From: Candidatus Gastranaerophilales bacterium
GTDB lineage: Bacteria; Cyanobacteriota; Vampirovibrionia; Gastranaerophilales; Gastranaerophilaceae
NCBI GenBank assembly: GCA_910587055.1
Contig: CAJUKY010000002.1
Location: 62,001 to 126,000, forward strand
Direction: 5' to 3'
DNA length: 64,000 nucleotides
Below the pieces are notes generated by a model that was given only the letters and a program-made list of their open reading frames with translations, had not been told where the DNA came from and made no database searches. Below are positions 8,795-18,783 of this stretch, piece after piece. Made by a program: the position numbers and the translations under genes. Positions within the stretch are counted from its first letter, which is position 1; each line of letters starts with the position of its first letter.

Positions 8795-11700
8795 ATGGAA
8801 AAAGACAACAAAGAAATTATACCGTCAAAAATAAAAACCGTATTAAGAGTTATGAATATTCTGTTTTGCGTACTCTTTGTTTTTTGTGTGCTTTTTTATG
8901 TGCATTTAGGGCAGGTTATTTCTCCGTTTTTAAATCCTGAAAAATTACAGGAAAATTTAAACAAAACAACAGGGCTTATTTTAAATCTTGATGAGCCTGA
9001 AATTACAAGCACTTTTGATTTATGCCTAAATATAAAATCAAATTTAATTAACCTTAAAGCGCCTGATAACAAAGAACTTTTATCTGTTAAAGATGCTGAT
9101 GTAAAAATAAAAATCATTCCTCTTGTTTTTAAAAAAATTGAATTTAAAAAAGTGGAATCGTCTGATTTTAAGCTGAATATTGAACGTTATAAAGACGGAA
9201 GTTTTAATTTTGAAAAATATTTTAAAAATGATTCAAAATTTCCTTTTGTATTTGCCGCAAAAAGTGCTGTGGTTTTGATTGATAAGTATGATATCAACTG
9301 CATTGATAATATTAATCTAACGGTCGCTGAAATTTCGGGTGAGGATTTGGTTTCTACGGAATTTAATCTTAATTCATACGCCGATATTAAAACAAAAGGT
9401 ATAATAAAGCTTTCCCGCAGAGGAAAAACCGTCGTATCACCTTATGCTTTTGATATAAAATTAAAATTCCCGCTTAATAAAAATCTTGATTTTAAAGATT
9501 ATAAACTTGAGCTTGCTTTAAAAAACATTGATTTTTCAATGTTTCACCCTTATATTTTTGAATTTGTTTCAAAAGACATAAGGTCTGTAAAAGGCACGGG
9601 TAGTCTTATCATAACACCGGCATTAGCTGCGGAGGATACCCGAAATCCACTCAATTTCAATCTTTCCATGGAAAATCTCTTTATACAAATTTTTAAAAAC
9701 AATCACGATAACTATATTGATATTAAGGGAAAAAGCACTCTTTTAAGCACACTGAGCTTTAAAAAGGATGAAGTTTTTATTGATAAATTTAATTTTATAA
9801 AGCCTGATATCAATATTGAAGCACATGGAACATTAAAAAATGTTTCAAATTTATCAAATATTAACCCCGATATTACCTTTAAAATTAAAAACTCATCCCT
9901 GAATGAGCTTTTAAAAGCAGCGCCCGATTATTTAATCAAAATGCAGCAGGATTATATTCCGAATTTAAAAAAATATAATGCCAATGCTCTCGTAAATGCT
10001 GAATTTCAACTAAAAGACCGTTTCAGATACCCTAATATGTACGGTTTTGTTCTTTTTGAAGATATTTATATATCGGAAAGACCTAAAAATTCTAAAACTT
10101 CAACTGCTGAAATTAAATTCAACGGCTCAGATGTTAATATTAAGGTGAATGCAAATTGTCCCAATGATGAAAAGCTTGTTGTGCTCGGGCAGACGGAGAT
10201 TAAAGAACTGCCTGTTGCAAAATTTGATATACAGTCTACTTCTTCTGTTGATATTGAATTTGCTCACAAGCTTTTAATCCCTATTCATAAAATTTTTGGT
10301 TTTCAATTGGGACCTCTGCCTTTAATGAAGGTTAAAGGCAACGGACAGATATCTCTTAAAACTGAGGGTACAAGGGAAAGTGCAAAATTAAACGGCTTTT
10401 TTAGAACAAAAAACGGCATCGCATCTCTAAACGGCCTGAATACAACACTTTATAACGGCAATTTAAATCTTATTTTTGATGATAAAAATATAATTTTTGA
10501 TAATACTACAGGTATTGTTGAAGGCGCAAAAATAAAAATAGACGGCAAATCAAATGTGGACGGCAATCTGGATTTATATGTCAGAATTTTTGATGTTAAC
10601 TCGCTTAAAGCTTTAAATGTTGTAAAAACGAGCCCTCTTATTTTAAATTTGCTGAACGGCGGCTCCTTTTTGGATGCCTATCAAAACCCGAAGGGTAATA
10701 TTGATTTTAATATGCGCTTGTGGGGAAAAACATCTAATATGGGAGATATTGAAGATTTAAGCAGTCTTGAGCCTTCTGATGATATGAAGGCCAAAGGCAC
10801 GATAACGTTTAAAAATAACACTATTGATATTTTTCCTGAAATTAAAGCTTCAAAAGTTAACGGCACTCTTGATTTTGAAGATTTTGTAACATTAAACCTT
10901 AATGCAGATCTTTATTCTTCGCCATTTACAATGCAGGGTACGGTTACTCCCGATTTTAAGGCCTCAAAAATACGTTCCGAGCAGCCGCAAATTGTAGATT
11001 TAACCTTTAAAACAAAATCAGCATCTTCACATGATTTATACAGATTTTTCTATGATAATCAGGAAGGTTTTCAATCTAAAAATAAAATCACTCCTGAATT
11101 GTATGAATTTTTAAACAGAATAAACTTTAAATTTGCAGCAAACATTAGAGCAAAAGGCAGAATTAACCCCGGTGATACCGTTATTGATATGAAAAAATTT
11201 ACTCTTGAGGGCTGGGCTGTAGGTTTAAACCACAAGGCTTCCGATATATTTTTCCATTCGGGCGATATAAAATTTAAAGAACAAAAAATTATATTCAACA
11301 AATTGAAAACCTCTCTCTGGGATGCTGATATTATTACAGGCGGGGATATAGATAAAATTTTTGATGATGTTTTTATTCCGAATCTTAATTTTAAGCTCCT
11401 CTCCTTCCCGTTTGCTAAAATTACAGGGATTGGGGAGCTTATTAATAATAAAAACCTGAAAAAGGTACTAAATGATTTTGATGAATTTAAGGGATACTTT
11501 AACGGTGATTTTTTCTATAACAAAACAGGTTTTAGAGGAAATGCTTATTTTAATAATATTTCCGTGTTTGATAAAAAAAGAGACCTGCCCGTAAATTTAA
11601 ACAGCGGAGATATAAGATTTTCAGATAACGATCTTAAATTAAATGCCTTAAATATGAGCTGGGGGCATACCCCGATTCTTCTTGATGCTGCACTTGATGA

Positions 11701-13411
11701 TTATGATACAAAAGAGCCGAAATTTGATGTATTTTTATCTACCAATCTGAATGAAGAAAGCCTTGATAAGCTGCTTAATCCTATGCTGCAATTTCCTCTT
11801 AAAACAAAAGGAGAATTTACCTTAAAAGCAAGATTGCGCGGGATGCCTGATGATTATACTCTTTTTGCAAATGCCGTTTTAAACCCGGGAGTTGATTTGT
11901 ATTATATGGGCTCTGATATCGGAGATATTGACAGCAAAAGAGAAATAATATCCAGAATTGATTTTGATGATGATGAAATAAATATTAAAAATATACAGTA
12001 TCAGAAATATATTCTTTCTTTAAATAAGAAAGAAACCCCGTATCAGATGCTAAAAATTTCGGGCAGAGTTAAGAGTTTAAAAGACAGTCTTTATTTGAAT
12101 AATTTAAAAATTTATACTCCAAATCCTGCTCCAGCAAGGCTTTTGAATATATGTTTTAAAAAATCCATTTTAAAACATGGTACATTTATTTCGGATATGA
12201 CCGTAAACGGTATAGTTACCAAGCCAAAAGCCAGAGGAAAACTGAAATTTTCAAATATCGATGTTCCGCTTTATGAATCACAAATTAAGGATATTGACCT
12301 TACATTTGATGAAAATATAGTCACCGCTGTTTTTGATGCAGTCGGAATGGGTTCTGATTTAAAAGTGGCTGCGGAAATTGTAAATAAAACCAATCTGCCG
12401 CTTGTTATAAATAATGCGCAGCTAAGTTCAAAAACTCTTAATTTGAATAATTTTATAACAGGTTTGTCAAAATTTTCAAAAGCAAACAAGTCAACAGATC
12501 CTACGGCGAAACAGGAAATACTTCTCACCCCGCTTGATTTTGAAATTAAAAACGGCAGATTCAGTGCGGATGAAATTGTCTACAATAACATTAAAGCATA
12601 CAACTTTAAGGGCAATTTTAAGCATACGCAAGACGGCATTTTTATTTTTAACGATATACTTTTTGATATTGCAGGCGGAAAAATCAAATCAAACGGCAGT
12701 TACGAATTCAATACAACACAATTCAGCATAAATTCAGAGATTGAAAACTGTGATGCAAACACCCTCGTGACAGATATTTTAGGCACAAAAAACCAGATTT
12801 TCGGCAAGACAAACGGCAAAATTAACCTCACAGGCAGACAGTTAAATACGGCAGGCGGCATAAATACGGTTAAGGCAAATGTTGATTTTGCAATATATGA
12901 CGGCAAAATGCCGAAACTGGGTTCTCTTGAATATCTCTTAAGGGCGGGCAACCTTGTAAAAAGCGGAATTTTGGGCTTTACCATAAATAATGTTATAGAA
13001 GTTTTAATTCCTTATAAGACTGGAGAATTTAAGAAAATTTCCGGTGATTTTATTGTTGAGGACGGTAAAATTGACAAATTAAATATTTATTCTCAAGGGG
13101 ATAATTTAAGTATTTATACCACGGGAAACTATGATATAGCAACAAACGTCGGCGATTTTGAGGTTTTAGGAAAATTATCCACAAAAATATCCAATCTTCT
13201 GGGGCCAATCGGAAATGCTTCCGTACATTCGCTTTTAAACCTTTTTGCGGATAATAAAATTGATAAAAACGTGAAAGAAAATATAGTTCAAAACGCAGAA
13301 AAAATTCCCGAAATATCTGCTTCATCGTCTGATTTCAGGTTGTTTGCGGTAAAAATCCTCGGAGATTTGAACGCAGATAGTTTTGTAAAAAGCTTTAACT
13401 GGCTGAATTAA
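8795..13411 (+). CDS. Second AsmA/TamB-like giant envelope protein
   Basis: 1538 residues from the ATG at 8795; an upstream TTG at 8759 is in frame but sits in the promoter. One membrane helix (VMNILFCVLFVFCVLFYV, about residues 18-35) is followed by about 1450 residues of repeating beta strands, with AsmA-like segments at both ends. In the C-terminal part AGGINTVKANVDFAIYDGKM, then a LEYLLRAGNLV helix, resemble the C-terminal AsmA domain, as in the protein at 617-4387. Such long single-anchor beta proteins are believed to form hydrophobic grooves carrying lipid between membranes. It is divergent from the tonB region and followed by a TPR lipoprotein gene. Function in lipid transport is inference. 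Confidence 0.8.
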   Translation: MEKDNKEIIPSKIKTVLRVMNILFCVLFVFCVLFYVHLGQVISPFLNPEKLQENLNKTTGLILNLDEPEITSTFDLCLNIKSNLINLKAPDNKELLSVKDADVKIKIIPLVFKKIEFKKVESSDFKLNIERYKDGSFNFEKYFKNDSKFPFVFAAKSAVVLIDKYDINCIDNINLTVAEISGEDLVSTEFNLNSYADIKTKGIIKLSRRGKTVVSPYAFDIKLKFPLNKNLDFKDYKLELALKNIDFSMFHPYIFEFVSKDIRSVKGTGSLIITPALAAEDTRNPLNFNLSMENLFIQIFKNNHDNYIDIKGKSTLLSTLSFKKDEVFIDKFNFIKPDINIEAHGTLKNVSNLSNINPDITFKIKNSSLNELLKAAPDYLIKMQQDYIPNLKKYNANALVNAEFQLKDRFRYPNMYGFVLFEDIYISERPKNSKTSTAEIKFNGSDVNIKVNANCPNDEKLVVLGQTEIKELPVAKFDIQSTSSVDIEFAHKLLIPIHKIFGFQLGPLPLMKVKGNGQISLKTEGTRESAKLNGFFRTKNGIASLNGLNTTLYNGNLNLIFDDKNIIFDNTTGIVEGAKIKIDGKSNVDGNLDLYVRIFDVNSLKALNVVKTSPLILNLLNGGSFLDAYQNPKGNIDFNMRLWGKTSNMGDIEDLSSLEPSDDMKAKGTITFKNNTIDIFPEIKASKVNGTLDFEDFVTLNLNADLYSSPFTMQGTVTPDFKASKIRSEQPQIVDLTFKTKSASSHDLYRFFYDNQEGFQSKNKITPELYEFLNRINFKFAANIRAKGRINPGDTVIDMKKFTLEGWAVGLNHKASDIFFHSGDIKFKEQKIIFNKLKTSLWDADIITGGDIDKIFDDVFIPNLNFKLLSFPFAKITGIGELINNKNLKKVLNDFDEFKGYFNGDFFYNKTGFRGNAYFNNISVFDKKRDLPVNLNSGDIRFSDNDLKLNALNMSWGHTPILLDAALDDYDTKEPKFDVFLSTNLNEESLDKLLNPMLQFPLKTKGEFTLKARLRGMPDDYTLFANAVLNPGVDLYYMGSDIGDIDSKREIISRIDFDDDEINIKNIQYQKYILSLNKKETPYQMLKISGRVKSLKDSLYLNNLKIYTPNPAPARLLNICFKKSILKHGTFISDMTVNGIVTKPKARGKLKFSNIDVPLYESQIKDIDLTFDENIVTAVFDAVGMGSDLKVAAEIVNKTNLPLVINNAQLSSKTLNLNNFITGLSKFSKANKSTDPTAKQEILLTPLDFEIKNGRFSADEIVYNNIKAYNFKGNFKHTQDGIFIFNDILFDIAGGKIKSNGSYEFNTTQFSINSEIENCDANTLVTDILGTKNQIFGKTNGKINLTGRQLNTAGGINTVKANVDFAIYDGKMPKLGSLEYLLRAGNLVKSGILGFTINNVIEVLIPYKTGEFKKISGDFIVEDGKIDKLNIYSQGDNLSIYTTGNYDIATNVGDFEVLGKLSTKISNLLGPIGNASVHSLLNLFADNKIDKNVKENIVQNAEKIPEISASSSDFRLFAVKILGDLNADSFVKSFNWLN

Positions 13412-13440
13412 TATTTTAGCTATTCTAGCCTGTAAGATAG

Positions 13441-13469
13441 TTGCACTTCATTTTATTTGCGGGTAAAAT
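13441..13469 (+). promoter_or_regulatory. Sigma70-type promoter of TPR lipoprotein-lgt operon
   Basis: TTGCAC (13441-13446), 17-bp spacer and TAAAAT (13464-13469). Predicted transcription start near 13476, leaving a leader of about 37 nt with a GGGGAG ribosome binding site before the ATG at 13513. Confidence 0.55.
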
Positions 13470-13512
13470 AGGTTTAAAACAGCCTAAGGCAAACAGGGGA
13501 GAATTTATACTT

Positions 13513-14145
13513 ATGAAAAAACTTTTAGTATTTTTTGCGGTTTTATTTGTAAGCGTTATGTCCAGCGCCTGTATTAATAATTTTGCAATTCAGGAATTAA
13601 ATATAAAAGCAAAAGAATACCTTGATAAGGGCGATTATGATGAGGCGATAAAACGCTTAGAATCAAGTGTTGACCTTGACGGAACAGTATTTGAGACAAG
13701 ATATAATCTGGCTGTTGCCTATGTGAATAAAGAAGAATTTGAAAAAGCTGTTAACCAGCTTAAAGAAGCAATTGTAATAAATCCTTCAAATCCTGATGCA
13801 TATTATACTCTGGGGGTTGCATATGAAGGAGAAGCTTCTAACAGGGTTATAAATAAATTTCCAGAAGAAGATATAGAAACGGAAGGCGAAAACGAAAAAT
13901 CTGCAGAAACTTTCGGCACGGGTATATTTAAAACTCTTGAAGATGCGCAGTTTGCAGTTCAAAAAATTGATGAAGCAATTGAGGCTTATAAAAAATATCT
14001 TGAATTATCAAAAATCCCCAAGGATTCAGAAAAGGTTCAGGAACATATAAACGACCTCGAGCAGGATAAAAACACCTATTTAAAAGAAATTGAATCTGCT
14101 TCCGTCTCAAATCCCGCGCAGGGAAATTCCATACAGGGGGAATGA
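13513..14145 (+). CDS. TPR-repeat lipoprotein
   Basis: 210 residues. The N-terminus is a lipoprotein-type signal (KK, hydrophobic LLVFFAVLFVSVM, then SSAC with the Cys at about residue 20). Tetratricopeptide repeats follow: AKEYLDKGDYDEAIKRLESS, RYNLAVAYVNKEEFEKAVNQ and AYYTLGVAYEGEA, then a further helical segment with EAIEAYKKYLELSK. TPRs bind other proteins, so an assembly or scaffold role at a membrane is likely. The start is chosen for its GGGGAG site. The stop overlaps the start of lgt (ATGA), so translation is probably coupled; fittingly, Lgt lipidates proteins of this type. Confidence 0.8.
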   Translation: MKKLLVFFAVLFVSVMSSACINNFAIQELNIKAKEYLDKGDYDEAIKRLESSVDLDGTVFETRYNLAVAYVNKEEFEKAVNQLKEAIVINPSNPDAYYTLGVAYEGEASNRVINKFPEEDIETEGENEKSAETFGTGIFKTLEDAQFAVQKIDEAIEAYKKYLELSKIPKDSEKVQEHINDLEQDKNTYLKEIESASVSNPAQGNSIQGE

Positions 14146-14951
14146 AGGTGATATTCAAACCCCCGTCGTCTGTTGCATTCAGCGTATTTGGCTATGATAT
14201 TAAATTCTACGGCATCATGCTTTTTCTGGGGATGGTTTTCGGGATTTTTACAACTTATGTAATTTCAAAAAAGTATTATAAAAATGTGAATTTGGATGTA
14301 CTGATTGATTTTTTGCCGTTTTTGATTATTTTTTCAATCATAGGTGCCAGAATTTATTACGTTTTATTAAGCTATAGTTACTATGTAAGATTTCCTCAAG
14401 AAATTTTTGCTGTCTGGCATGGCGGAATTTCAATCCACGGTGCTATTTTGGGTGGTTTAATTACGGGAATTATTTATTTTAAATATATTAAGAAAATACC
14501 TCTTTTGCCTTATGCTGATGTTGTTTCGTACGGTTTAGCAATCGGGCAGGCAATAGGCCGCTGGGGTAATTTTTTCAATCAGGAGGCATTCGGGCTTCCC
14601 TGTAATTTCCCGTGGAAACTTTATATAGAGCCCGTTTACAGGCCGGCAGAGCTTGCACAATATGCTTATTTTCACCCTGCATTTTTATATGAATCAATCT
14701 GGGATATTTTTGTTTTTATGATATTGTTTTTTGTGGTGCGAAAATGGGCTAAAAACCGCCCGGGGATTATATTTTTCTCTTATCTTCCATTGTATTCCAT
14801 TGGAAGAATTTTTATTGAAAATATAAGAACAGACAGTGTTTTGAATGTTCAGAATGTTCCAATTGCACTTATAGTAAGTATTTTGACTATTTTTATTTCG
14901 ATTTTTGCACTTATTTTTATAACATTTAAAAATAAAAAGCCTGCAAATTAA
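14142..14951 (+). CDS. lgt: Prolipoprotein diacylglyceryl transferase
   Basis: 269 residues, normal length. Lgt transfers diacylglycerol from phosphatidylglycerol to the lipobox cysteine of prolipoproteins in the inner membrane, the first lipoprotein maturation step. Visible signatures: a WHGGISIHGAILGG segment at about 104-117 with the essential His, and the RWGNFFNQEAFG signature at about 144-155. A third conserved region (HPAFLYESIWD) and about seven membrane helices are present. The start overlaps the stop of the TPR lipoprotein gene, with GGGGG just upstream. The stop lies inside the left part of a bidirectional terminator hairpin. Confidence 0.96.
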   Translation: MKVIFKPPSSVAFSVFGYDIKFYGIMLFLGMVFGIFTTYVISKKYYKNVNLDVLIDFLPFLIIFSIIGARIYYVLLSYSYYVRFPQEIFAVWHGGISIHGAILGGLITGIIYFKYIKKIPLLPYADVVSYGLAIGQAIGRWGNFFNQEAFGLPCNFPWKLYIEPVYRPAELAQYAYFHPAFLYESIWDIFVFMILFFVVRKWAKNRPGIIFFSYLPLYSIGRIFIENIRTDSVLNVQNVPIALIVSILTIFISIFALIFITFKNKKPAN

Positions 14952-14969
14952 ATACCAGCAGGCTTTTTT
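14934..14969. terminator. Bidirectional intrinsic terminator between lgt and gpmI
   Basis: AAAAAGCCTGC (14934-14944) pairs with GCAGGCTTTTTT (14958-14969) as an 11-bp stem with a 13-nt loop. Poly-T on one side and poly-A on the other let it serve both convergent genes. The left arm overlaps the last codons of lgt. Confidence 0.85.
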
Positions 14970-14987
14970 AGTATTTAATTATGTTAT

Positions 14988-16508
14988 CTAGTGCTCTATC
15001 ATTGATTTTCCGGTCATTTCAGCAGGCTGCTTAATTTCCATTAAATCAAGTACTGTGGGTGCAATATCGCACAGGGCGCCTGTTTTGCGCAGGTTATATT
15101 TTTTATTATCCACTATGATAAACGGCACAATGTTTGTCGTATGGGCAGTTTGAGGCGTTTTTGCGGCCTCATTGTACATCCATTCCGCATTTCCGTGATC
15201 TGCGGTGATAATCATCTTAACCCCTTGTGCGAGAGCTTTTTTGGCGATTTTACCCACGCACTCATCAACTGCTTCACATGCCTTAACTGCGGCATCCATA
15301 ACGCCTGTATGTCCCACCATATCAGGATTTGCGAAGTTTACCAGAATAAATCCGTAATCTTTATTGTCAAGTGCCTCTAAAACATTGTCGCAGACTTCAT
15401 ATGCACTCATTTCAGGCTTCAAGTCATAGGTTGCAACCTTTGGAGAGGCTACAAGCTTACGGGTTTCAAGCTTTCCGGGTTCTTCAACCCCGCCGTTAAA
15501 GAAAAATGTAATGTGTGCGTACTTTTCGGTTTCGGCAGTTCTGAATTGTTTTATATTATTATCGTCAAACACCTGCCCCAGAATGTTTTCAAGCTTTTGA
15601 GGCTTAAATGCAACAGCTAAATTAAAATTTTCATCGTATTGAGTCATACAAACATAAAAAATATTTTTTAAAACTTTCTTACGCTCAAAACCGTTGAAAT
15701 CACTGAATGTTAACGCTCTTGTTATCTCTCTTGCCCTATCAGGCCTGTAATTGAAGAATATTATAGAATCGCCGTCAGAAATTCTTTCTCCGCCAATTAC
15801 CGCAGGTTCAACAAATTCGTCGCTTACATCCTTTTTATACGAGTCTTGTATAGCTTCTAAGGCGCTTTCAGCTTTGTTGCCTTCCCCTAAAACCAGACAG
15901 TCATAGGCTCTTGACACTCTCTCCCACCTTGTATCCCTGTCCATAGCATAGTATCGGCCTATCACACTTGCAACGGGGGGCAGGTTTCTGCTTTTTAACA
16001 TATCTTCCACCTGCGCCACAAAGGTTTCGGCACTTCTCGGAGGTGTATCGCGCCCGTCTAAGAAGGTGTGAACATATACGCGCTTTACTCCGTTGTCCGC
16101 AGCAAGCTTAATTAAGGCCTCTAAATGCTTCATAGAACTATGCACGCCGCCTGATGAAGTAAGCCCCATAATATGTAAAGCCCCGCCTGTAGCTTTTATG
16201 TGGTCTATCGCACGCTTGAATTCCTCATTTTTAAAGAATTCCCCCTCATCAATAGCTTTATTAATCCTTGTAAGTTCTTGATACACAACCCTTCCGGCGC
16301 CTATATTCAAGTGACCTACTTCGGAATTTCCCATCTGACCCTCCGGCAGACCGACATTCAGCCCGTCAGCATGAATTGTTGTGTTTGACATGTTTTGTAA
16401 AAAACTGTCGTAATTCGGTGTGTGTGCGGTTTTTACGGCGTTATATTTTTCTTCTTTTGAAACTCCCCATCCGTCTAAAATGCACAACAGAACTCTATTT
16501 TGACTCAT
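14988..16508 (-). CDS. gpmI: 2,3-bisphosphoglycerate-independent phosphoglycerate mutase
   Basis: 506 residues from the ATG at 16508, chosen because AAGGAAGG lies at the right spacing; a longer in-frame start at 16589 has no support. The enzyme interconverts 3- and 2-phosphoglycerate in glycolysis using two manganese ions. Visible residues: metal ligand D12 in CILDGWG, the phosphorylated S62 in MGNSEVGH, substrate-binding HTFLDGRDTPPRSA and metal-binding MIITADHGNAEWM near the C-terminus. The length is typical of the family. The gene is divergent from the next ORF, whose start is only 70 bp away. Confidence 0.96.
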   Translation of the reverse strand: MSQNRVLLCILDGWGVSKEEKYNAVKTAHTPNYDSFLQNMSNTTIHADGLNVGLPEGQMGNSEVGHLNIGAGRVVYQELTRINKAIDEGEFFKNEEFKRAIDHIKATGGALHIMGLTSSGGVHSSMKHLEALIKLAADNGVKRVYVHTFLDGRDTPPRSAETFVAQVEDMLKSRNLPPVASVIGRYYAMDRDTRWERVSRAYDCLVLGEGNKAESALEAIQDSYKKDVSDEFVEPAVIGGERISDGDSIIFFNYRPDRAREITRALTFSDFNGFERKKVLKNIFYVCMTQYDENFNLAVAFKPQKLENILGQVFDDNNIKQFRTAETEKYAHITFFFNGGVEEPGKLETRKLVASPKVATYDLKPEMSAYEVCDNVLEALDNKDYGFILVNFANPDMVGHTGVMDAAVKACEAVDECVGKIAKKALAQGVKMIITADHGNAEWMYNEAAKTPQTAHTTNIVPFIIVDNKKYNLRKTGALCDIAPTVLDLMEIKQPAEMTGKSMIEH

Positions 16509-16577
16509 TTTATCCTTCCTTAAATTAAATAATGTCTTTTTATAGCCAATATACCATAAAAATGTTAGAATATTACT

Positions 16578-17063
16578 ATGCAAAATCATGTACTAAACAA
16601 TAATGTGAATATTAAAAATTTGCATTTTCCTTCAAACTCAATTATAAAAGATGCCCTGGGGGTTACCAGCCCCTATGGTGCGGATTCCGATATAGCAATT
16701 TCTCAAAAACAGATTTCAATTCTGGAGGATGCAATCCGCCAGTATGAGCGCCTTGAGGATGTTAGAAAATTTACATGCCTTGCACTTGATGATATAGAAA
16801 CCGTTACCGAAGAAGATATTAAAAGGGCAATTGAGCTCGAAAATACCGTATCTATCGATAATGAACAGGCTGTATTGAATTTAATTCAAAATGAAGGTTT
16901 TTTAAAAGACCTTGAAAGTGCTGATTTTTCTGAAATTTTGGCTTCCGCGTCCGATACTTTAAATAAGCCTGAGAATGATGAAAAAAGCTTATATAATGCT
17001 GACAAAGAAGATATTTTTGACCCTTTGGATTTTGATATAACCGATGATTTGGAACATTATTAG
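16578..17063 (+). CDS. Hypothetical acidic protein
   Basis: 161 residues, strongly acidic in the second half (many D and E, ending near DPLDFDITDDLEHY). No signal peptide or membrane helix. The middle (about 45-110) looks helical. I do not recognise a family. No ribosome binding site is present; instead an extended -10 element (TG, one base, TAGAAT at 16566-16571) ends 6 nt before the ATG, so the mRNA is probably leaderless. Ten bases separate it from the cysteine-cluster gene downstream, suggesting one transcript. Confidence 0.7.
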   Translation: MQNHVLNNNVNIKNLHFPSNSIIKDALGVTSPYGADSDIAISQKQISILEDAIRQYERLEDVRKFTCLALDDIETVTEEDIKRAIELENTVSIDNEQAVLNLIQNEGFLKDLESADFSEILASASDTLNKPENDEKSLYNADKEDIFDPLDFDITDDLEHY

Positions 17064-17072
17064 GCTTAATAA

Positions 17073-17501
17073 ATGTTTACAAAATCCCTTAAATCCCTTA
17101 AAGAAAAATTTAAAAAATTTGTCTATCTTTATATCCTGAAAAGGAAATATTACAGGGTTGGAAACTGCGCTAAATGCGGCAGATGCTGTAAAAATATCTA
17201 TGTAAAACACGGTAAAAAATTTATTTCAGAGCCTGAATTGTTTAACAGGTTAAAACCCTTGCATCCCTTTTATTTTGACCTTGAAATTATAGGAAAAGAT
17301 GAAGTAGGATTGCTTTTTGCTTGCAAAAATCTGGATGAAACAACAAAAACCTGTAAAATTCATAATAAACGCGCAAAAATTTGCCGCGATTATCCTATGG
17401 AAGAAATCTTGAAAATGGGCGGAACGCTTGCGGAGGGCTGCGGATACAGGTTTGAACCCATTGAAAAATTTTCTGAAATTTTAGATAAAATGGCACGCTG
17501 A
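17073..17501 (+). CDS. YkgJ-type cysteine-cluster protein (putative metal binding)
   Basis: 142 residues. The cysteine pattern matches the zinc/iron-chelating YkgJ family: CAKCGRCC at about residues 31-38, a second group with FACKNLDETTKTCKIHNK (about 90-107), ICRDYP, and a final EGCGYRF. Several members are thought to bind an Fe-S cluster or zinc; the reaction is unknown for most. It follows the acidic ORF by 10 bp. The N-terminal 25 residues are basic and helical. Confidence 0.8.
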   Translation: MFTKSLKSLKEKFKKFVYLYILKRKYYRVGNCAKCGRCCKNIYVKHGKKFISEPELFNRLKPLHPFYFDLEIIGKDEVGLLFACKNLDETTKTCKIHNKRAKICRDYPMEEILKMGGTLAEGCGYRFEPIEKFSEILDKMAR

Positions 17502-17520
17502 GTTAAAAAGTTCTGTTTAG

Positions 17521-18720
17521 TTAAGATATTCCTAAGCTAAGATGTCCTGCTAAATCAAGCGCCTGCTTTGTTTTTAAAACATTATGCACGCGGATAATAT
17601 TTACTCCCTTAATTGCAAAATAAAAACTTAATTGTGCCGTCAAATCGTCCAAGGTGTCATTATCAGGCCTTTTTAACCTGCTGTCTGCGATATTCTCCAG
17701 TATGCTTTTTACAAATCTTTTTCTTGATAATCCTGCAAGTATAGGAAAACCAAGGCTTTTGAACTCTTCTATCTTTTTTAAAATTTCAAAATTTTGTTTA
17801 TTGTTTTTTGCAAAGCCAAATCCTGGGTCTATTATTATCTTATCCTGCTGGATACCGCTGTTTAAAGCCGTTTGCACCCTGTCTTGAAGTTCAAAGTAAA
17901 CTTCCTCTGTTGTATCTTTATAATTACAGAGTGTGTCCATATCTTTAGGTGTACCTCTTGAGTGCATTATTACTATATTGGCGCCCGTTTCTTTTAATAC
18001 GGCAATCATATTTTTGTCATATGTTAACCCTGAAACATCATTTATGATATCAGCTCCTAAATTTGTCATAGCTCTTGCAGTACCTGCATTTCTGGTATCT
18101 ATGCTTATTTTTATATTTTTGCAGGCTGAATTTTGTTTTAATTCCTTTACAACAGGCGTAAGTCTTTCTGTTTCAATATCAGGCGGTATTGCTTCCGCAC
18201 CGGGACGCGTGCTTTCAGCTCCTGTGTCAATTATATCCGCGCCGTCTTCAATCATTTTATAGGCGTGTTCTATGGCGCTTTTCGGGTTCAAAAACCTGCC
18301 GCCGTCTGAAAAAGAATCCTCTGTTATATTTAAAATTCCCATAATTTCAGGGCGGGAGCAGTATACAAAATTTGATATTTCAAGCTGTTTTAAAATTTCA
18401 TCTGCAATTTTTTGCATAGAAAACTGCTGGTTTTTTAATTTTTCGCATACTATTTCAAGCTGTGCTGCGGTGCCCGATAAAACAAGATTTGAAGATTTAA
18501 TACTGTGGTCTAAAACTCCTCTGTGCACTGCAGCATCGCAATTTGAGGATAAAGCGGTTTCTTTAATAATAGTCGCAGCTTCAGGTTTCAGGTTATAAAT
18601 TTTAATATTTAAAAATTTATGTTTATTCACCCCGTAATCAAGATATGACGGGCTGAAACCGATTTTTTCAATTTCATTTTTTATATCGTCTGAAAAAATT
18701 CTTCTTACTTTAAATTGCAT
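17521..18720 (-). CDS. folP: Dihydropteroate synthase with N-terminal extension
   Basis: 399 residues, about 120 longer than a classic DHPS. The catalytic barrel (about 122-395) shows MGILNITEDSFSDGG, ADIIDTGAESTRPGA, KISIDT, DIINDVSG, IIDPGFGFAK and GLSRKRFV, the sites binding the pterin and p-aminobenzoate. The enzyme makes dihydropteroate for folate synthesis. The first 120 residues form a separate helical and beta domain of unknown role, also reported as an N-terminal domain in some other bacterial DHPS. A short AGGA precedes the ATG. It is divergent from rplY. Confidence 0.94.
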   Translation of the reverse strand: MQFKVRRIFSDDIKNEIEKIGFSPSYLDYGVNKHKFLNIKIYNLKPEAATIIKETALSSNCDAAVHRGVLDHSIKSSNLVLSGTAAQLEIVCEKLKNQQFSMQKIADEILKQLEISNFVYCSRPEIMGILNITEDSFSDGGRFLNPKSAIEHAYKMIEDGADIIDTGAESTRPGAEAIPPDIETERLTPVVKELKQNSACKNIKISIDTRNAGTARAMTNLGADIINDVSGLTYDKNMIAVLKETGANIVIMHSRGTPKDMDTLCNYKDTTEEVYFELQDRVQTALNSGIQQDKIIIDPGFGFAKNNKQNFEILKKIEEFKSLGFPILAGLSRKRFVKSILENIADSRLKRPDNDTLDDLTAQLSFYFAIKGVNIIRVHNVLKTKQALDLAGHLSLGIS

Positions 18721-18783
18721 TTTCCTATTTTACAAATATAATAGAAATAATTCAATAATTATAATTATTTAGGAGATATAAAA

